64,000 nt of DNA, taken from the NCBI GenBank assembly GCA_023228145.1, contig JALOBU010000003.1, positions 62,001 to 126,000 of the forward strand. Direction: 5' to 3'. Position 1 is the stretch's first letter. The number at the start of each line of letters is the position of its first letter. Of the stretch, positions 1-9,600 are shown in pieces. The notes under the pieces were generated by a model, which was given only the letters and a program-made list of their open reading frames with translations, was not told where the DNA came from and ran no database searches. The position numbers and the translations under genes were made by a program. This DNA comes from Bacteroidales bacterium (lineage in GTDB: Bacteria > Bacteroidota > Bacteroidia > Bacteroidales > CAIWKO01).

Positions 1-2
1 CT

Positions 3-803
3 TTGGAAGCATGCAAATGGAAAATGCTCATTCGTAAAATCGAAAAAGTTTCCTTTATAAAATCCTTTATGGCTGTTTGGGCAGGGATTACCATTGGAGC
101 ATTTACTCCAAATCGGACAGGTGAATATTTTGGCAGAGCTTTTATTCTGGAACAGGCAAACCGCTGGGAAGGCGTTTTTATTACTACCATTGGTAGTTTC
201 AGCCAGTTATTGATAACATTGATTTTTGGAACGATATCCGGATTTTTATTTTTAAATAATGCTTTTGAACCCGTAACTCATAAGCTATTATATGTGTTGT
301 TATTTGTTACGTCATTACTTGCATTAATATTGATGATTTTATTTTTTAAAATCTCTTGGGTTAAAAAATTTTTTTTCAAAATAATACCTCAAAAATATTA
401 TTTGTTTCGCTCTCATTTAGAAGTGTATTCATATTACTCAATTAAGGAATTACTTGAAGTCATCTTTTTAAGTACATTGCGTTATGCGATTTTTACTGTT
501 CAGTTTTTTTTATTAATGTATTTATGCCACATTGAAATGACTTTTTTTGAAGGACTTGTGTTTATTTCTTTTCTTTACCTGATAACAACCTGTTTGCCTA
601 CTATTGCACTTACAGAATTAGGAGTTAGAGGTTCGGTAAGTATTTTTTTATTGGAAATTTATTATCAAAGCAACCCAATATTTATGGATGAGGCTATATC
701 GAACATGTTCATGGCTTCTTTTTTTATTTGGTTTGTGAATCTGATTATACCTGCACTCATTGGGGGTATTTTTGTTTTTAAACTTAAATTTTTCAGGAAG
801 TGA
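3..803 (+). CDS. flippase-like / UPF0104-type integral membrane protein (5' truncated)
   Basis: The reading frame is open to the left edge, so the true start lies outside the window. The visible 266 residues are strongly hydrophobic with about six predicted membrane spans. They resemble the C-terminal part of the lysylphosphatidylglycerol synthase transmembrane/UPF0104 family. The conserved-looking segment FTPNRTGEYFGRAF (residues about 34-47) and the later TALTELGVRGS-like segment (ALTELGVRGSVS, about 201-212) fit that family. The stop overlaps the start of the next gene by 4 bp (GTGA), so translation is probably coupled to the glycosyltransferase. That suggests a role in polyprenyl-linked or lipid-linked glycan export, which is inference. 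The exact substrate cannot be read from sequence. Confidence 0.75.
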   Translation: MEACKWKMLIRKIEKVSFIKSFMAVWAGITIGAFTPNRTGEYFGRAFILEQANRWEGVFITTIGSFSQLLITLIFGTISGFLFLNNAFEPVTHKLLYVLLFVTSLLALILMILFFKISWVKKFFFKIIPQKYYLFRSHLEVYSYYSIKELLEVIFLSTLRYAIFTVQFFLLMYLCHIEMTFFEGLVFISFLYLITTCLPTIALTELGVRGSVSIFLLEIYYQSNPIFMDEAISNMFMASFFIWFVNLIIPALIGGIFVFKLKFFRK

Positions 804-1951
804 GTTTGTTTTTGATATTGTTGATTATATTATCTTCATTGGTAACGTTGGTATATTTGACATTTATTATACTGTTTACTTATGGGTGGGTAAAGACAAA
901 AACTTATAGTTCTTCAAAGGAAATACATCCTGTAAGCATAAGTGTAATTATCCCTTTCAGAAATGAGGAGAAAAACATATCAGGAATACTCTCTTGCCTG
1001 AAAAACCAAAATTACAATAAGGATTATCTTGAAGTAATATTAATTAATGACCATTCTGAGGATCAAGGTTTTCAAATAGCAGAAAAATTTATTAACGATA
1101 ATTTACTTCATAATTTTAAGATATTGTCATTAAAAGATAATGAAGGCTTTTCTAAAAAGGCAGCCCTAACAAAAGGGATAATAAGCGCAAATAGCCGTTT
1201 GATAATAACATCAGATTCCGATTGTTGGTTTGGTAACGATTGGGTAAAAACTTTTGCTGATTTTTATTTAACAAATAATTGTCGTGTTATTTCTGCTCCG
1301 GTTATTATTTCTAATGAAAAAAAGTTATTTTCAAAAATACAGCAACTCGAATTTATGAGTCTGATAGCATCTGGTGCCGGCGCTATAGGTGCAGGAATTC
1401 CCATACTTGCCAATGGGGCAAATTTTGCTTTTGAAAAAACATTATTTGATGAGTTGAATGGTTATGAGGATAATAAAGAAATTGTTTCGGGTGATGATGT
1501 TTTTTTTCTGTTAAAAGCAAAAAAACACTTAAGTTCCCCAAAAGACATCATGTTTTTAAAACACCCTGATAGTTTAGTTTTTACAAAAGGTTGCAAAACC
1601 ATGAAACATTTCTTTAATCAAAGAATACGCTGGGCCTCAAAAAGTAAAAGGTACAAAGATTTTACTGAAATTGCTGTAGCTGCCAGTGTTTTTTTTATTA
1701 ATTTATTTTTTCTTGTATGTTTTATTGGCGGTTTTTTAAATGCACATTTGTTTTATATTGCTTTAATTTTGTGGGCAGTCAAATTTATCGCGGATTTTCC
1801 TTTATTAATGTCATTTTCGGTTTTTGTATCTAAATCAAAAGTAATGTATTATTATTTGCTTGTGCAATTAATATACCCTTTGTACATAATTATTACGACA
1901 TTCCTTACGTTGATGATTCCTGTGAAATGGAAAGGAAGGAAAATAGTTTAG
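800..1951 (+). CDS. membrane-anchored family 2 glycosyltransferase
   Basis: This 383-residue GT-A fold glycosyltransferase has an N-terminal membrane span (about 5-28) and three C-terminal spans. The motifs follow GT2 order: ISVIIPFRNEE, the nucleotide-binding INDHSED, the metal-binding TSDSDCW, the acceptor-site SGDDVFFL and QRIRWASKS (the QxxRW signature of processive or membrane GT2 enzymes). The start is GTG, overlapping the stop of the upstream flippase-like gene by 4 bp. The two genes probably work on the same surface glycan or glycolipid; the sugar donor is unknown. The gene ends one base before the stop of the convergent ispD, and no terminator hairpin lies between them. Confidence 0.88.
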   Translation: MSLFLILLIILSSLVTLVYLTFIILFTYGWVKTKTYSSSKEIHPVSISVIIPFRNEEKNISGILSCLKNQNYNKDYLEVILINDHSEDQGFQIAEKFINDNLLHNFKILSLKDNEGFSKKAALTKGIISANSRLIITSDSDCWFGNDWVKTFADFYLTNNCRVISAPVIISNEKKLFSKIQQLEFMSLIASGAGAIGAGIPILANGANFAFEKTLFDELNGYEDNKEIVSGDDVFFLLKAKKHLSSPKDIMFLKHPDSLVFTKGCKTMKHFFNQRIRWASKSKRYKDFTEIAVAASVFFINLFFLVCFIGGFLNAHLFYIALILWAVKFIADFPLLMSFSVFVSKSKVMYYYLLVQLIYPLYIIITTFLTLMIPVKWKGRKIV

Positions 1952-1952
1952 T

Positions 1953-2633
1953 TTATAGGTTTTGTTGCGATTTAAGAAATGCTTCTGCTATAATCAAATC
2001 GGAAGCATGAGTTATTTTTATATTTCGGACATCCCCATCAATAAGGCGGATTTGTTGTCCGGTGGTTTCTAATACTATAGCATCGTCCGTAAAGCGTTCA
2101 TCATAATTCTGCCGGTATGCTTCTTTAATGAGTGATGTTTTAAAACATTGAGGTGTTTGAATGATGGCAAGTTGCTCCCTGTTGAAAGTTTCATTAAAAG
2201 TGCCGTTTTTTATCCTGACAGTATCGTTGATTTTTACGTACGGAATTGCATTCCCATGTATTTCAGCTTCTTTATATGCTTTTGTAATAATCTTTTCAGA
2301 AATAAAAGGGCGGACAGCATCGTGAATTGCAACCAGTGATTCGGAATCTGGAATTTTAGCCAATCCGTTTTTGACAGAATGAAAACGTTCTGGCCCGCCT
2401 ATAGCAGTTTTATAATTGGATGCATAGGTAATTTTGCGGCAAATTTTCTCCCAATAATCAAAAAATTTTTCATTAATAACTACAATGAATTCAATATGGC
2501 TGTCCGCACGGATAAATGCATCAATTGTATGTAATATAAAGGGTTTTCCGCAAATATAAATAAACTGTTTCGGGATTTCTGTTTGTAATCTTTTCCCTGA
2601 GCCGCCTGCAACAATAAGAGCGTATTTTTTCAA
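1953..2633 (-). CDS. ispD: 2-C-methyl-D-erythritol 4-phosphate cytidylyltransferase
   Basis: The cytosolic enzyme joins CTP and MEP to give CDP-ME, the third step of the non-mevalonate isoprenoid pathway. Its 226 residues match the usual length. The N-terminal nucleotide-binding signature GGSGKRLQTEIPKQF (about 10-24) and the AIHDAVRPF motif (about 103-111) are intact. ATG start at 2633. It lies 13 bp downstream of queA on the same strand and is probably co-transcribed with it from the promoter at 3731-3761. The next pathway kinase, ispE, is also in this window near 21.4 kb. Confidence 0.95.
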   Translation of the reverse strand: MKKYALIVAGGSGKRLQTEIPKQFIYICGKPFILHTIDAFIRADSHIEFIVVINEKFFDYWEKICRKITYASNYKTAIGGPERFHSVKNGLAKIPDSESLVAIHDAVRPFISEKIITKAYKEAEIHGNAIPYVKINDTVRIKNGTFNETFNREQLAIIQTPQCFKTSLIKEAYRQNYDERFTDDAIVLETTGQQIRLIDGDVRNIKITHASDLIIAEAFLKSQQNL

Positions 2634-2646
2634 GAAAGGTTATTCT

Positions 2647-3696
2647 TTAAATAATAAGCATTGCATCGCCATAAGTAAAAAACTTATATTTTTCTGCGAT
2701 AGCTTCTTTATAAGCCTTCATCAGAAAATCATATCCCGCGAAAGCAGCCACCATAATCATTAACGAAGATTGAGGCAGGTGAAAATTAGTTATCATACGG
2801 TTGGCCACATTAAAGTCGTAAGGGGGAAATATAAACTTATTTGTCCATCCGTTAAAAGGTTTCAGCAAGCCCGAAATGGTGAATGATGATTCAATGGCCC
2901 TCATGGACGTTGTTCCGACTGCACAGATATTTTTTTTGTTTTCCTTAGCTTTATTAACAATCTTACATGCCTTTTCATCAATAATTACTTGTTCGGAGTC
3001 GCATTTGTGTTTGGTGAGGTCTTCAACATCGATGGTTCTGAAATTGCCAAGTCCGGCATGCAGAGTTAACTCGGCAAAATTAACTCCCTTAAGTTCAAGG
3101 CGTTTCATAAGTTCACGGCTAAAATGAAGTCCGGCAGTCGGAGCGGCTACTGCGCCTTCATGTTTTGCATATATGGTCTGGTACCTGATTTTGTCGTCGG
3201 CAACTGTGGAACGCTTAATTATTTTTGGCAAGGGAGTATCGCCAAGAGAGTCAATAATTTTTTTAAATTCTTCGTATTTTCCATCAAATAAAAACCGGAT
3301 AGTTCGCCCCCTTGATGTTGTGTTATCAATTACCTCAGCAACCAGGTTATCATTATCTCCAAAGTAAAGTTTGTTTCCTATGCGAATCTTACGTGCAGGG
3401 TCAACAAGAACATCCCAAAGCAGGGAATCGTGATTTAGTTCCCTTAACAAAAATACTTCTATTTTAGCCCCTGTTTTCTCTTTACGACCATATAATCTTG
3501 CAGGAAAAACTTTTGTATTATTGATAATAAAAACATCGCCGTCGCTAAAATAATTAATATTGTCTTTAAAAATTTTATGTTCAATAGTTTGTGTTTTTCT
3601 GTTAAGAATCATCAAACGTGAGCCGTCTCTTTGTTCAGCAGGTTTGTCAGCAACCAGTTCCTGAGGTAAATGAAACCTGAATTCAGATAATTTCAT
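2647..3696 (-). CDS. queA: S-adenosylmethionine:tRNA ribosyltransferase-isomerase
   Basis: QueA transfers and isomerises the ribosyl group of AdoMet onto 7-aminomethyl-7-deazaguanine in tRNA, making epoxyqueuosine at wobble position 34. The 349 residues are full length. Family segments visible are LPQELVADKPAEQRDGSRLM near the N-terminus, VAAPTAGLHFS in the middle, and LTLHAGLGNFRTI. Start ATG at 3696. It is first in a two-gene unit with ispD, 13 bp away. A promoter-like TTG-N20-TAAATTCG lies just upstream. No other queuosine genes are visible nearby. Confidence 0.95.
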   Translation of the reverse strand: MKLSEFRFHLPQELVADKPAEQRDGSRLMILNRKTQTIEHKIFKDNINYFSDGDVFIINNTKVFPARLYGRKEKTGAKIEVFLLRELNHDSLLWDVLVDPARKIRIGNKLYFGDNDNLVAEVIDNTTSRGRTIRFLFDGKYEEFKKIIDSLGDTPLPKIIKRSTVADDKIRYQTIYAKHEGAVAAPTAGLHFSRELMKRLELKGVNFAELTLHAGLGNFRTIDVEDLTKHKCDSEQVIIDEKACKIVNKAKENKKNICAVGTTSMRAIESSFTISGLLKPFNGWTNKFIFPPYDFNVANRMITNFHLPQSSLMIMVAAFAGYDFLMKAYKEAIAEKYKFFTYGDAMLII

Positions 3697-3730
3697 TTGT
3701 TACTATTTTATATATTTTAAAAAAAACTTA

Positions 3731-3761
3731 CGAATTTACATGATTAAAAGACAAAAGTCAA
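3731..3761 (-). promoter_or_regulatory. putative Bacteroidota-type promoter of queA-ispD
   Basis: Read on the minus strand there is CTTG (TTG at 3761-3759), 20 bases, then TAAATTCG (3738-3731), close to the Bacteroidota -33 TTTG / -7 TAnnTTTG pattern. The box ends 34 bases before the queA ATG. The same CTTGACTTTT string occurs at the -33 of the DUF2795 gene (31.89 kb). Confidence 0.5.
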
Positions 3762-3822
3762 GTTTTTTTTGTCAACTATCTCAAAATCTGCAAGTTATTG
3801 TCTTTTGCCACATTAAAACAAT

Positions 3823-5754
3823 CTATAACTTAACGATATGTTGTATGAAAATATTATCTGTTGAAATTATTTTAAGAAAATAAACTCCTTGTTTAAGATG
3901 TTTTAAGTCTATTTGTGTTTTATTTACAGCTTCTTTAAATGTTTTTTCAAATACTTTTTTGCTTTCAATATTATATATTTCAATCCTGTCAAATTGATTA
4001 TTATTGTTTTCAATATTAATTATGTTTTTAAATGGGTTAGGGTAAATATTGTGAGCAGAGAGATTGTTTTCTTCAATATTGACGATGTTATTATCAATTT
4101 TTGCAATCAATTCATATTCCGGGTCAAAAGTAGTAGTATTTGGAATAAAGTTTAATTTAAAACTATAAACCTGTCCATCATAAGTATTATCAAAGAAAAG
4201 CAATGTGTCTTTTGTGTTATTTGAAAATTTCACAGGTACAGGAAGTTCAAAATAATAAACTGATGGATGCGATTGTTGTTGTGTGATAATCAAATCAACA
4301 ATACTGTCGGGATGTATGGTTGTGTGTAATGAATATATTGGATATCCTTGTCCGTAAATCCAGTCTTGGAAAAAATCAACCAAATTCATCCCTGAAGCAG
4401 CTTCTGCATGCTCTCTGAAATCGTCAGTTTCGGCAAAACTATATGATAATTGCGGGTCAGTAATAAAATTTTTCATACAACTGAACATGGCCGAATCTCC
4501 AATTTTAACTCTTAACATATTTAAGACCATGGCCCCTTTGTTATATGAAAGTCTTCCGCTGAAAATTCTGGAAACATTAGTTGTGTCATCGCAATAAACC
4601 GAACCATCTGGTTCGGAAGTGATGTCATCAACATTATATTGTTTCCAATATTTCCATGCATTATTGGTATTTAAAAAATAATAAGTTAGGCCGGTTAAAA
4701 AAGTTGCGAAACCTTCATTAATCCAGATATCGTGCCAGCTACGACATGTAACTTTATCTCCAAACCACTGGTGTGCCAGTTCGTGAGCCATGAGGTCATA
4801 TCCAAAATTGACAATAAAGGTCATAGTTTGATGTTCCATTCCACCACCCCATCCAAATTGTGCATGCCCGTATTTTTCGTTTAAGAAAGGATAATCCGAA
4901 AACAAACTGTCGTATAATTGCATCACAGGAATTAAGTCTGGTGTTTGTTGCTGGGCATCATTCAGGTCTTCCGGAAAAACATAATTTAGTATTTCTAAAG
5001 TTCCGTTTTGTAACTGGGCAAAATCAGAATACACGGAATAATTGGTAACAGCTAATGCAATCAAATAGGTAACAATGGGATATCTGTGTTTCCAGTGATA
5101 TATTTTATTTGACCCGGCCGTGTTTTCAGAAACCAGCAATCCGTTACTGGCTGCCCTGTAGGCATTTGGGGTGGTAATGTAAACATCTATAGAGTCAATC
5201 TTGTCGCTTAACGAATTTTTGCAGGGCCACCAGTCAGGCGCACCAAAAGGTTCCGAAAGTGTCCATATTATCGGAGCCCCATTATGGTCATCCTGAATGA
5301 ATGAGCCGAACCCGACTCCTTGTGGAGGCGTTCCATGATAATAAATAAAAATGGAGTCTTGGCTCCATGGTGTTATTGTTGATGGCAGATTGATTAAGAT
5401 AATATTATTAGCGTGTGTGAAACTTAAATTACTATTATGATAGATTATACTATCTACAGTCATTATCTGGTTAAGTTCAAATTCCATCTGGCTCATGGAA
5501 CTTGTAGCAGCAAAATAAGAACATACATAGCCCGAAATCTGGTTCACCGAAGGGTCAATATACCAATTCATACGGTGATAATAAAGATCGTAGTTATCTC
5601 CTAATTTATTGTTTCTGGCTTTAATAAGTTTTTCGTGGCTTTTTGCTTCCTGAAATGATATTGTTTTTGTAATATTTTTATCTGGTAGCTTCTGTGAGTA
5701 AGTAACGATTACGCATAATAATGCGGTACAAGTTAAAAGAATGTTTTTAATCAT
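3823..5754 (-). CDS. secreted M1-family zinc metallopeptidase with T9SS type A sorting domain
   Basis: The 643-residue protein has a signal peptide (about 1-20). The gluzincin site is complete: GGMEHQT (about 304-310, the exopeptidase GAMEN-equivalent), HELAHQW (zinc His324 and His328, catalytic Glu325) and NEGFA (zinc Glu347). The C-terminal about 75 residues begin NIYPNPFKNI and end HIVKL, the form of a type A sorting domain. The enzyme is therefore probably exported through the T9SS and held at the cell surface as an aminopeptidase. It lies 7 bp downstream of a lipoprotein gene on the same strand. Shorter than PepN because the large C-terminal helical domain is absent. Confidence 0.92.
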   Translation of the reverse strand: MIKNILLTCTALLCVIVTYSQKLPDKNITKTISFQEAKSHEKLIKARNNKLGDNYDLYYHRMNWYIDPSVNQISGYVCSYFAATSSMSQMEFELNQIMTVDSIIYHNSNLSFTHANNIILINLPSTITPWSQDSIFIYYHGTPPQGVGFGSFIQDDHNGAPIIWTLSEPFGAPDWWPCKNSLSDKIDSIDVYITTPNAYRAASNGLLVSENTAGSNKIYHWKHRYPIVTYLIALAVTNYSVYSDFAQLQNGTLEILNYVFPEDLNDAQQQTPDLIPVMQLYDSLFSDYPFLNEKYGHAQFGWGGGMEHQTMTFIVNFGYDLMAHELAHQWFGDKVTCRSWHDIWINEGFATFLTGLTYYFLNTNNAWKYWKQYNVDDITSEPDGSVYCDDTTNVSRIFSGRLSYNKGAMVLNMLRVKIGDSAMFSCMKNFITDPQLSYSFAETDDFREHAEAASGMNLVDFFQDWIYGQGYPIYSLHTTIHPDSIVDLIITQQQSHPSVYYFELPVPVKFSNNTKDTLLFFDNTYDGQVYSFKLNFIPNTTTFDPEYELIAKIDNNIVNIEENNLSAHNIYPNPFKNIINIENNNNQFDRIEIYNIESKKVFEKTFKEAVNKTQIDLKHLKQGVYFLKIISTDNIFIQHIVKL

Positions 5755-5761
5755 GATAATA

Positions 5762-6190
5762 TTAATTGTAGATATGTAGAGTCTGCCCGTCGAAACCTGT
5801 TTTATACTGTTTCAGAGGGTAAATGGCTGGTCCATTCACTATTGAGCCGTCAGTGATAAGATATTCGGAAAAACAATTATGGCATTTTAAAATTAATCCC
5901 GATGGTTCAACAGCAACATAAGCAGAATCAGCTTCCCAATCGTAAGGGCAAGCTTGTTCAAAAGCCACAAATTCATCAACAGAACTCCGGTAAACAACAA
6001 TACCTCTGTAACCGCCTGTAATTGTTACCCATCCGCCAACAGTTGACAATTCAAGGTAGAGGGTTGAGGAAATGTTAAGATATATATCAACATAAACATC
6101 CGGTATGGGATTTTTTTGTTTTTTGCATGAGAACGCAAATGTGCAAATAACGAATAGAAGTAAAAAAAAGGAAAATACGTTTCTTCTCAT
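5762..6190 (-). CDS. lipoprotein with Rieske-like fold, non-canonical ligand set
   Basis: A 142-residue exported lipoprotein: signal peptide ending at a lipobox-like FAFSC (Cys about 22). The C-terminal half has the layout of a Rieske ferredoxin domain, with AFEQACPYDW (about 92-101) and LKCHNCFSEYLITDGSIVNGPA about 20 residues later. The usual C-x-H and C-x-x-H ligand boxes are altered. The first has CPYD with no His; the second reads C-H-N-C. Two or three Cys remain but the His pair does not, so a normal [2Fe-2S] Rieske cluster looks unlikely. Co-oriented 7 bp upstream of the M1 peptidase. Function unknown; a structural or Cys-ligated metal role is possible. Confidence 0.7.
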   Translation of the reverse strand: MRRNVFSFFLLLFVICTFAFSCKKQKNPIPDVYVDIYLNISSTLYLELSTVGGWVTITGGYRGIVVYRSSVDEFVAFEQACPYDWEADSAYVAVEPSGLILKCHNCFSEYLITDGSIVNGPAIYPLKQYKTGFDGQTLHIYN

Positions 6191-6336
6191 TAGGCAATTA
6201 TCAAGATATAATAACGTTATTATTTGTGTATAATTTTGTTTTTAAATTTTTTTTTGTTGATGGAATGATACCGCAAAACTTTTTATTTTTATCAACTTAA
6301 AATGTATTGCAAAATTAACTAAAAACAACCCGAAAG

Positions 6337-6678
6337 ATGAGATTATTTAATAAATTTGTTTTAATTATACTGATTTTGTTTGTTTTATTACCAGTAGAAG
6401 GATGCAGTAAATTCCAGCAGAGCAAGTATCAGGAAACACAGCGGAGAAAAAAGTTTGAAAAAGAAAAAAAACAACGTGAGAAAGAAGCCGAGCAGGCCTA
6501 TGAAGAAGCTATTGAACGACACTATATGATTCAAGACAAATCAACAAGGCAGCTGATGAAAAAAAATGCAAAAAAATCTCTTGCATACAAAGAGCATAAA
6601 AAAGCAGGTGTTTTAGAACGCTTGTTTACACCAAAACAAAAAAAGGGTAAAGCAAGGCAAAAGGGGGTTGAAAAATAG
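6337..6678 (+). CDS. small lysine/glutamate-rich coiled-coil lipoprotein
   Basis: A 113-residue protein. The N-terminal hydrophobic segment ends LLPVEGCSK, a plausible lipobox with lipidated Cys23. The rest is almost wholly charged helix (KKFEKEKKQREKEAEQAYEEA) with no cysteine or globular signature, ending in a basic tail (KQKKGKARQKG). Similar small basic lipoproteins are common in Bacteroidota but I know no assigned function. It ends 9 bp before the ATG of the sensor kinase gene, so they are likely co-transcribed. That makes an envelope partner of the sensor possible, which is inference only. Confidence 0.7.
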   Translation: MRLFNKFVLIILILFVLLPVEGCSKFQQSKYQETQRRKKFEKEKKQREKEAEQAYEEAIERHYMIQDKSTRQLMKKNAKKSLAYKEHKKAGVLERLFTPKQKKGKARQKGVEK

Positions 6679-6687
6679 TATTAAGTG

Positions 6688-9600
6688 ATGAGAGGCTTGA
6701 TGAACAAAATAAAATATTATTTCATTCATAAAATCCTTAACCTTTTATTTTTATGCTTTTTGTTTTTCAATAAAACCTACGGACAGGAATATTTTGAAAT
6801 TAATTTTGACAGAATTTCATCTGAAAATTATAAAATTGAAAAAGGACTTTCACAGAATTCTGCTTATTCTATAACTCAAGACAGCAAAGGTTATATCTGG
6901 ATAGGAACATGGGATGGTCTTAACAGGTATGACGGTTATGATTTTTTAACTTTTCGTCCCACTGTTAGCGGTCATTCCAATGAGCTGAGCAATCAGACTA
7001 TTTATGTGCTTTTTACTGATAAAAACGAAACAGTATGGATAGGTACAGATGCCGGATTAAATAGTTATAATCACAAAACCGGCAATTTCACGCAATATAA
7101 ACATAGCAAGAAACAACCTTTTTCCATTAGTGGTGACACCATACTTAGCATAGCTGAACAGGATGAAAATACTTTATGGATAGGTACGAACAATGGATTA
7201 AATAGATTTGACAAAACCACTGGCTTTTTTTATCATTTTAAATTAAACCCCAATAATGCGAACAGCCCCAGCAACAACAATATTAATTGTATTCTGATTG
7301 ACAAGAATAACAATATTTGGTTTGGTACCAATGAGGGTTTGAATTACTTTGACAGGCAAAAAAAACTATTTTTTCATTGGTATTCAGGCAAAAATCCTAA
7401 TTCACTAAGCAGTGATATTATTTTGGATTTACTCATAGATAATAACAATAAACTTTGGATATGTTCGGATAATGGTATTAATATTATGGATATTAATACA
7501 AAAAAAATAACTAAAAAATATCAGAGCACTAAATATGATGACAATTCACTTAGTAATAATAATGTAACAAGCATTTTACAGGATAATGAAGGTGTGATTT
7601 GGTTGGGAACATACGGTGGTGGATTAAATAGATATGACAAAAAAAATGACAACTTTATATCTTTCAAAAACAACATATATAACGAACGTAGTTTGAGCAA
7701 TGATTTTATAAATAAACTTTTTCAGGATAAATCGGGTATCATTTGGGTGGCTACAGCGTGGAAAGGGGTAAGTAAAATTGATAAATACTCAAACAGGTTT
7801 AATCATATCCGGCATGTGGCAAATGATGATAATAGTTTAAATAATAATAATGTATGGGGTATTTATCAGGATGATTTAGGTAAAATCTGGATAGCAACAG
7901 ATAATGGAATTAATATTTTTGACCGGGAGCAAAACAAATATAGTTTTATTCAAAACGACCCAAACAACCCAAATACAATTCCCACAAACCTTATAAGATG
8001 GATATCTCAAGATAAAAGTGGCTTGTTTTGGATAGGCACTTTAGGTGTTGGATTGATAAGTTATGACAGGGAAAACAAATCTTTTACCTTATATTCCAAC
8101 GACCAGAAAAATCCGCATAGTATAAGTAATAATAATGTAAATTACATTTTGGAAGACAAACAAAACAATCTGTGGATTGCTACTGATAATGGTTTAAACC
8201 TGTATCAGCCTTCAACAAAAACATTTAAAAGATTTATGCATGACCCGGATAAAAGAAATTCCATTTCTAACAACACGGTATATTACATCTATGAAGATAA
8301 AGAAGGTTTATTATGGTTTTGTACGCTTGGAGGTTTGAACAGTTACAATCCTGTTAGTGGAAAATTTAATGTTCTTAAAAGAAGTCCGGGTACAAAGAAC
8401 ACATTAAGTTCTGATAAGATTTTTTCGTTATACGAAGATAATGAAGGTACATTCTGGATAGCAACATTTGGAGGTGGGTTAAACCGTTTCAACCGAAAAA
8501 CCGGGGAAATAAAATATTATCTTGAAGAAAACGGATTGCCCAATAATGTTGTTTACAATATTTTTGAAGATAAAAACGATAATTTATGGATAACAACAAA
8601 CTATGGCTTGTCAAAATTCAATAAAGAAAATGAAAATTTTGTGAATTATGATGTAAAAGACGGTATTCAAAGCAACGAATTTAACCTGAATTCAGCATTT
8701 CATAATAAAGAAACCGGTGAGATGTTTTTTGGGGGGATGAACGGATTAAATTCGTTTTATCCTAATAAAATTATCGTTAATACCTATATTCCTCCCGTAG
8801 TTATTACTAAATTCAGAAAATTTGACAAGTTGCAGGTCCGGGAAATATTTGACGGAGATACCATTTTTCTTACATACAATGATAATTTTTTCTCATTTGA
8901 ATTTGCAGCCATGGATTATTCTAACCCTTCGAAAAACAAATATGCATACAAACTTGAAAATTTTGATAATAACTGGAATTATTGTGATGCTTACCGCAGG
9001 TTTGCAGGATATACCAAAGTTCCTGCCGGCACATATGTTTTTCGCGTCAAAGCTTCAAACAGCGATGGCATATGGAATGAAAAAGGAATTTCTTTTACTA
9101 TTATAATTTCTCCTCCCTGGTGGCGTACTTGGTGGTTTCGAATAGGGTCGGCTTTACTTATATCCCTGATAGTTTGGTATATCATTTTTTTAAGGCTCAG
9201 AAATATTAGAATCAGGCACGAAGATGAAAAAAAAATATTAGCAATAGAAAAACAAATGTTTCAGCTTGAGCAAACAGCTTTGCGCCTCCAGATGAATCCG
9301 CATTTTATTTTCAATACATTAAATTCTATACAGAGTTTTGTTATTGCCAACAACACCGACAAAGCCATTAATTATCTTGCAAAGTTTTCTACCTTGATGC
9401 GTTTTATACTTGCGCATTCGCAAAAGTCCTTTGTGAACATCAGCGATGAAATAAAAGCTATGGATATATATCTTGATGTGGAAAGATTGCGTTTTGATTA
9501 CAAATTTGATTATACTTTTGATATTGCATTGGAAATAGATGAAGAATTTATCGAAATACCCCCCATGATAATACAGCCCTATATAGAAAATGCCATCATT

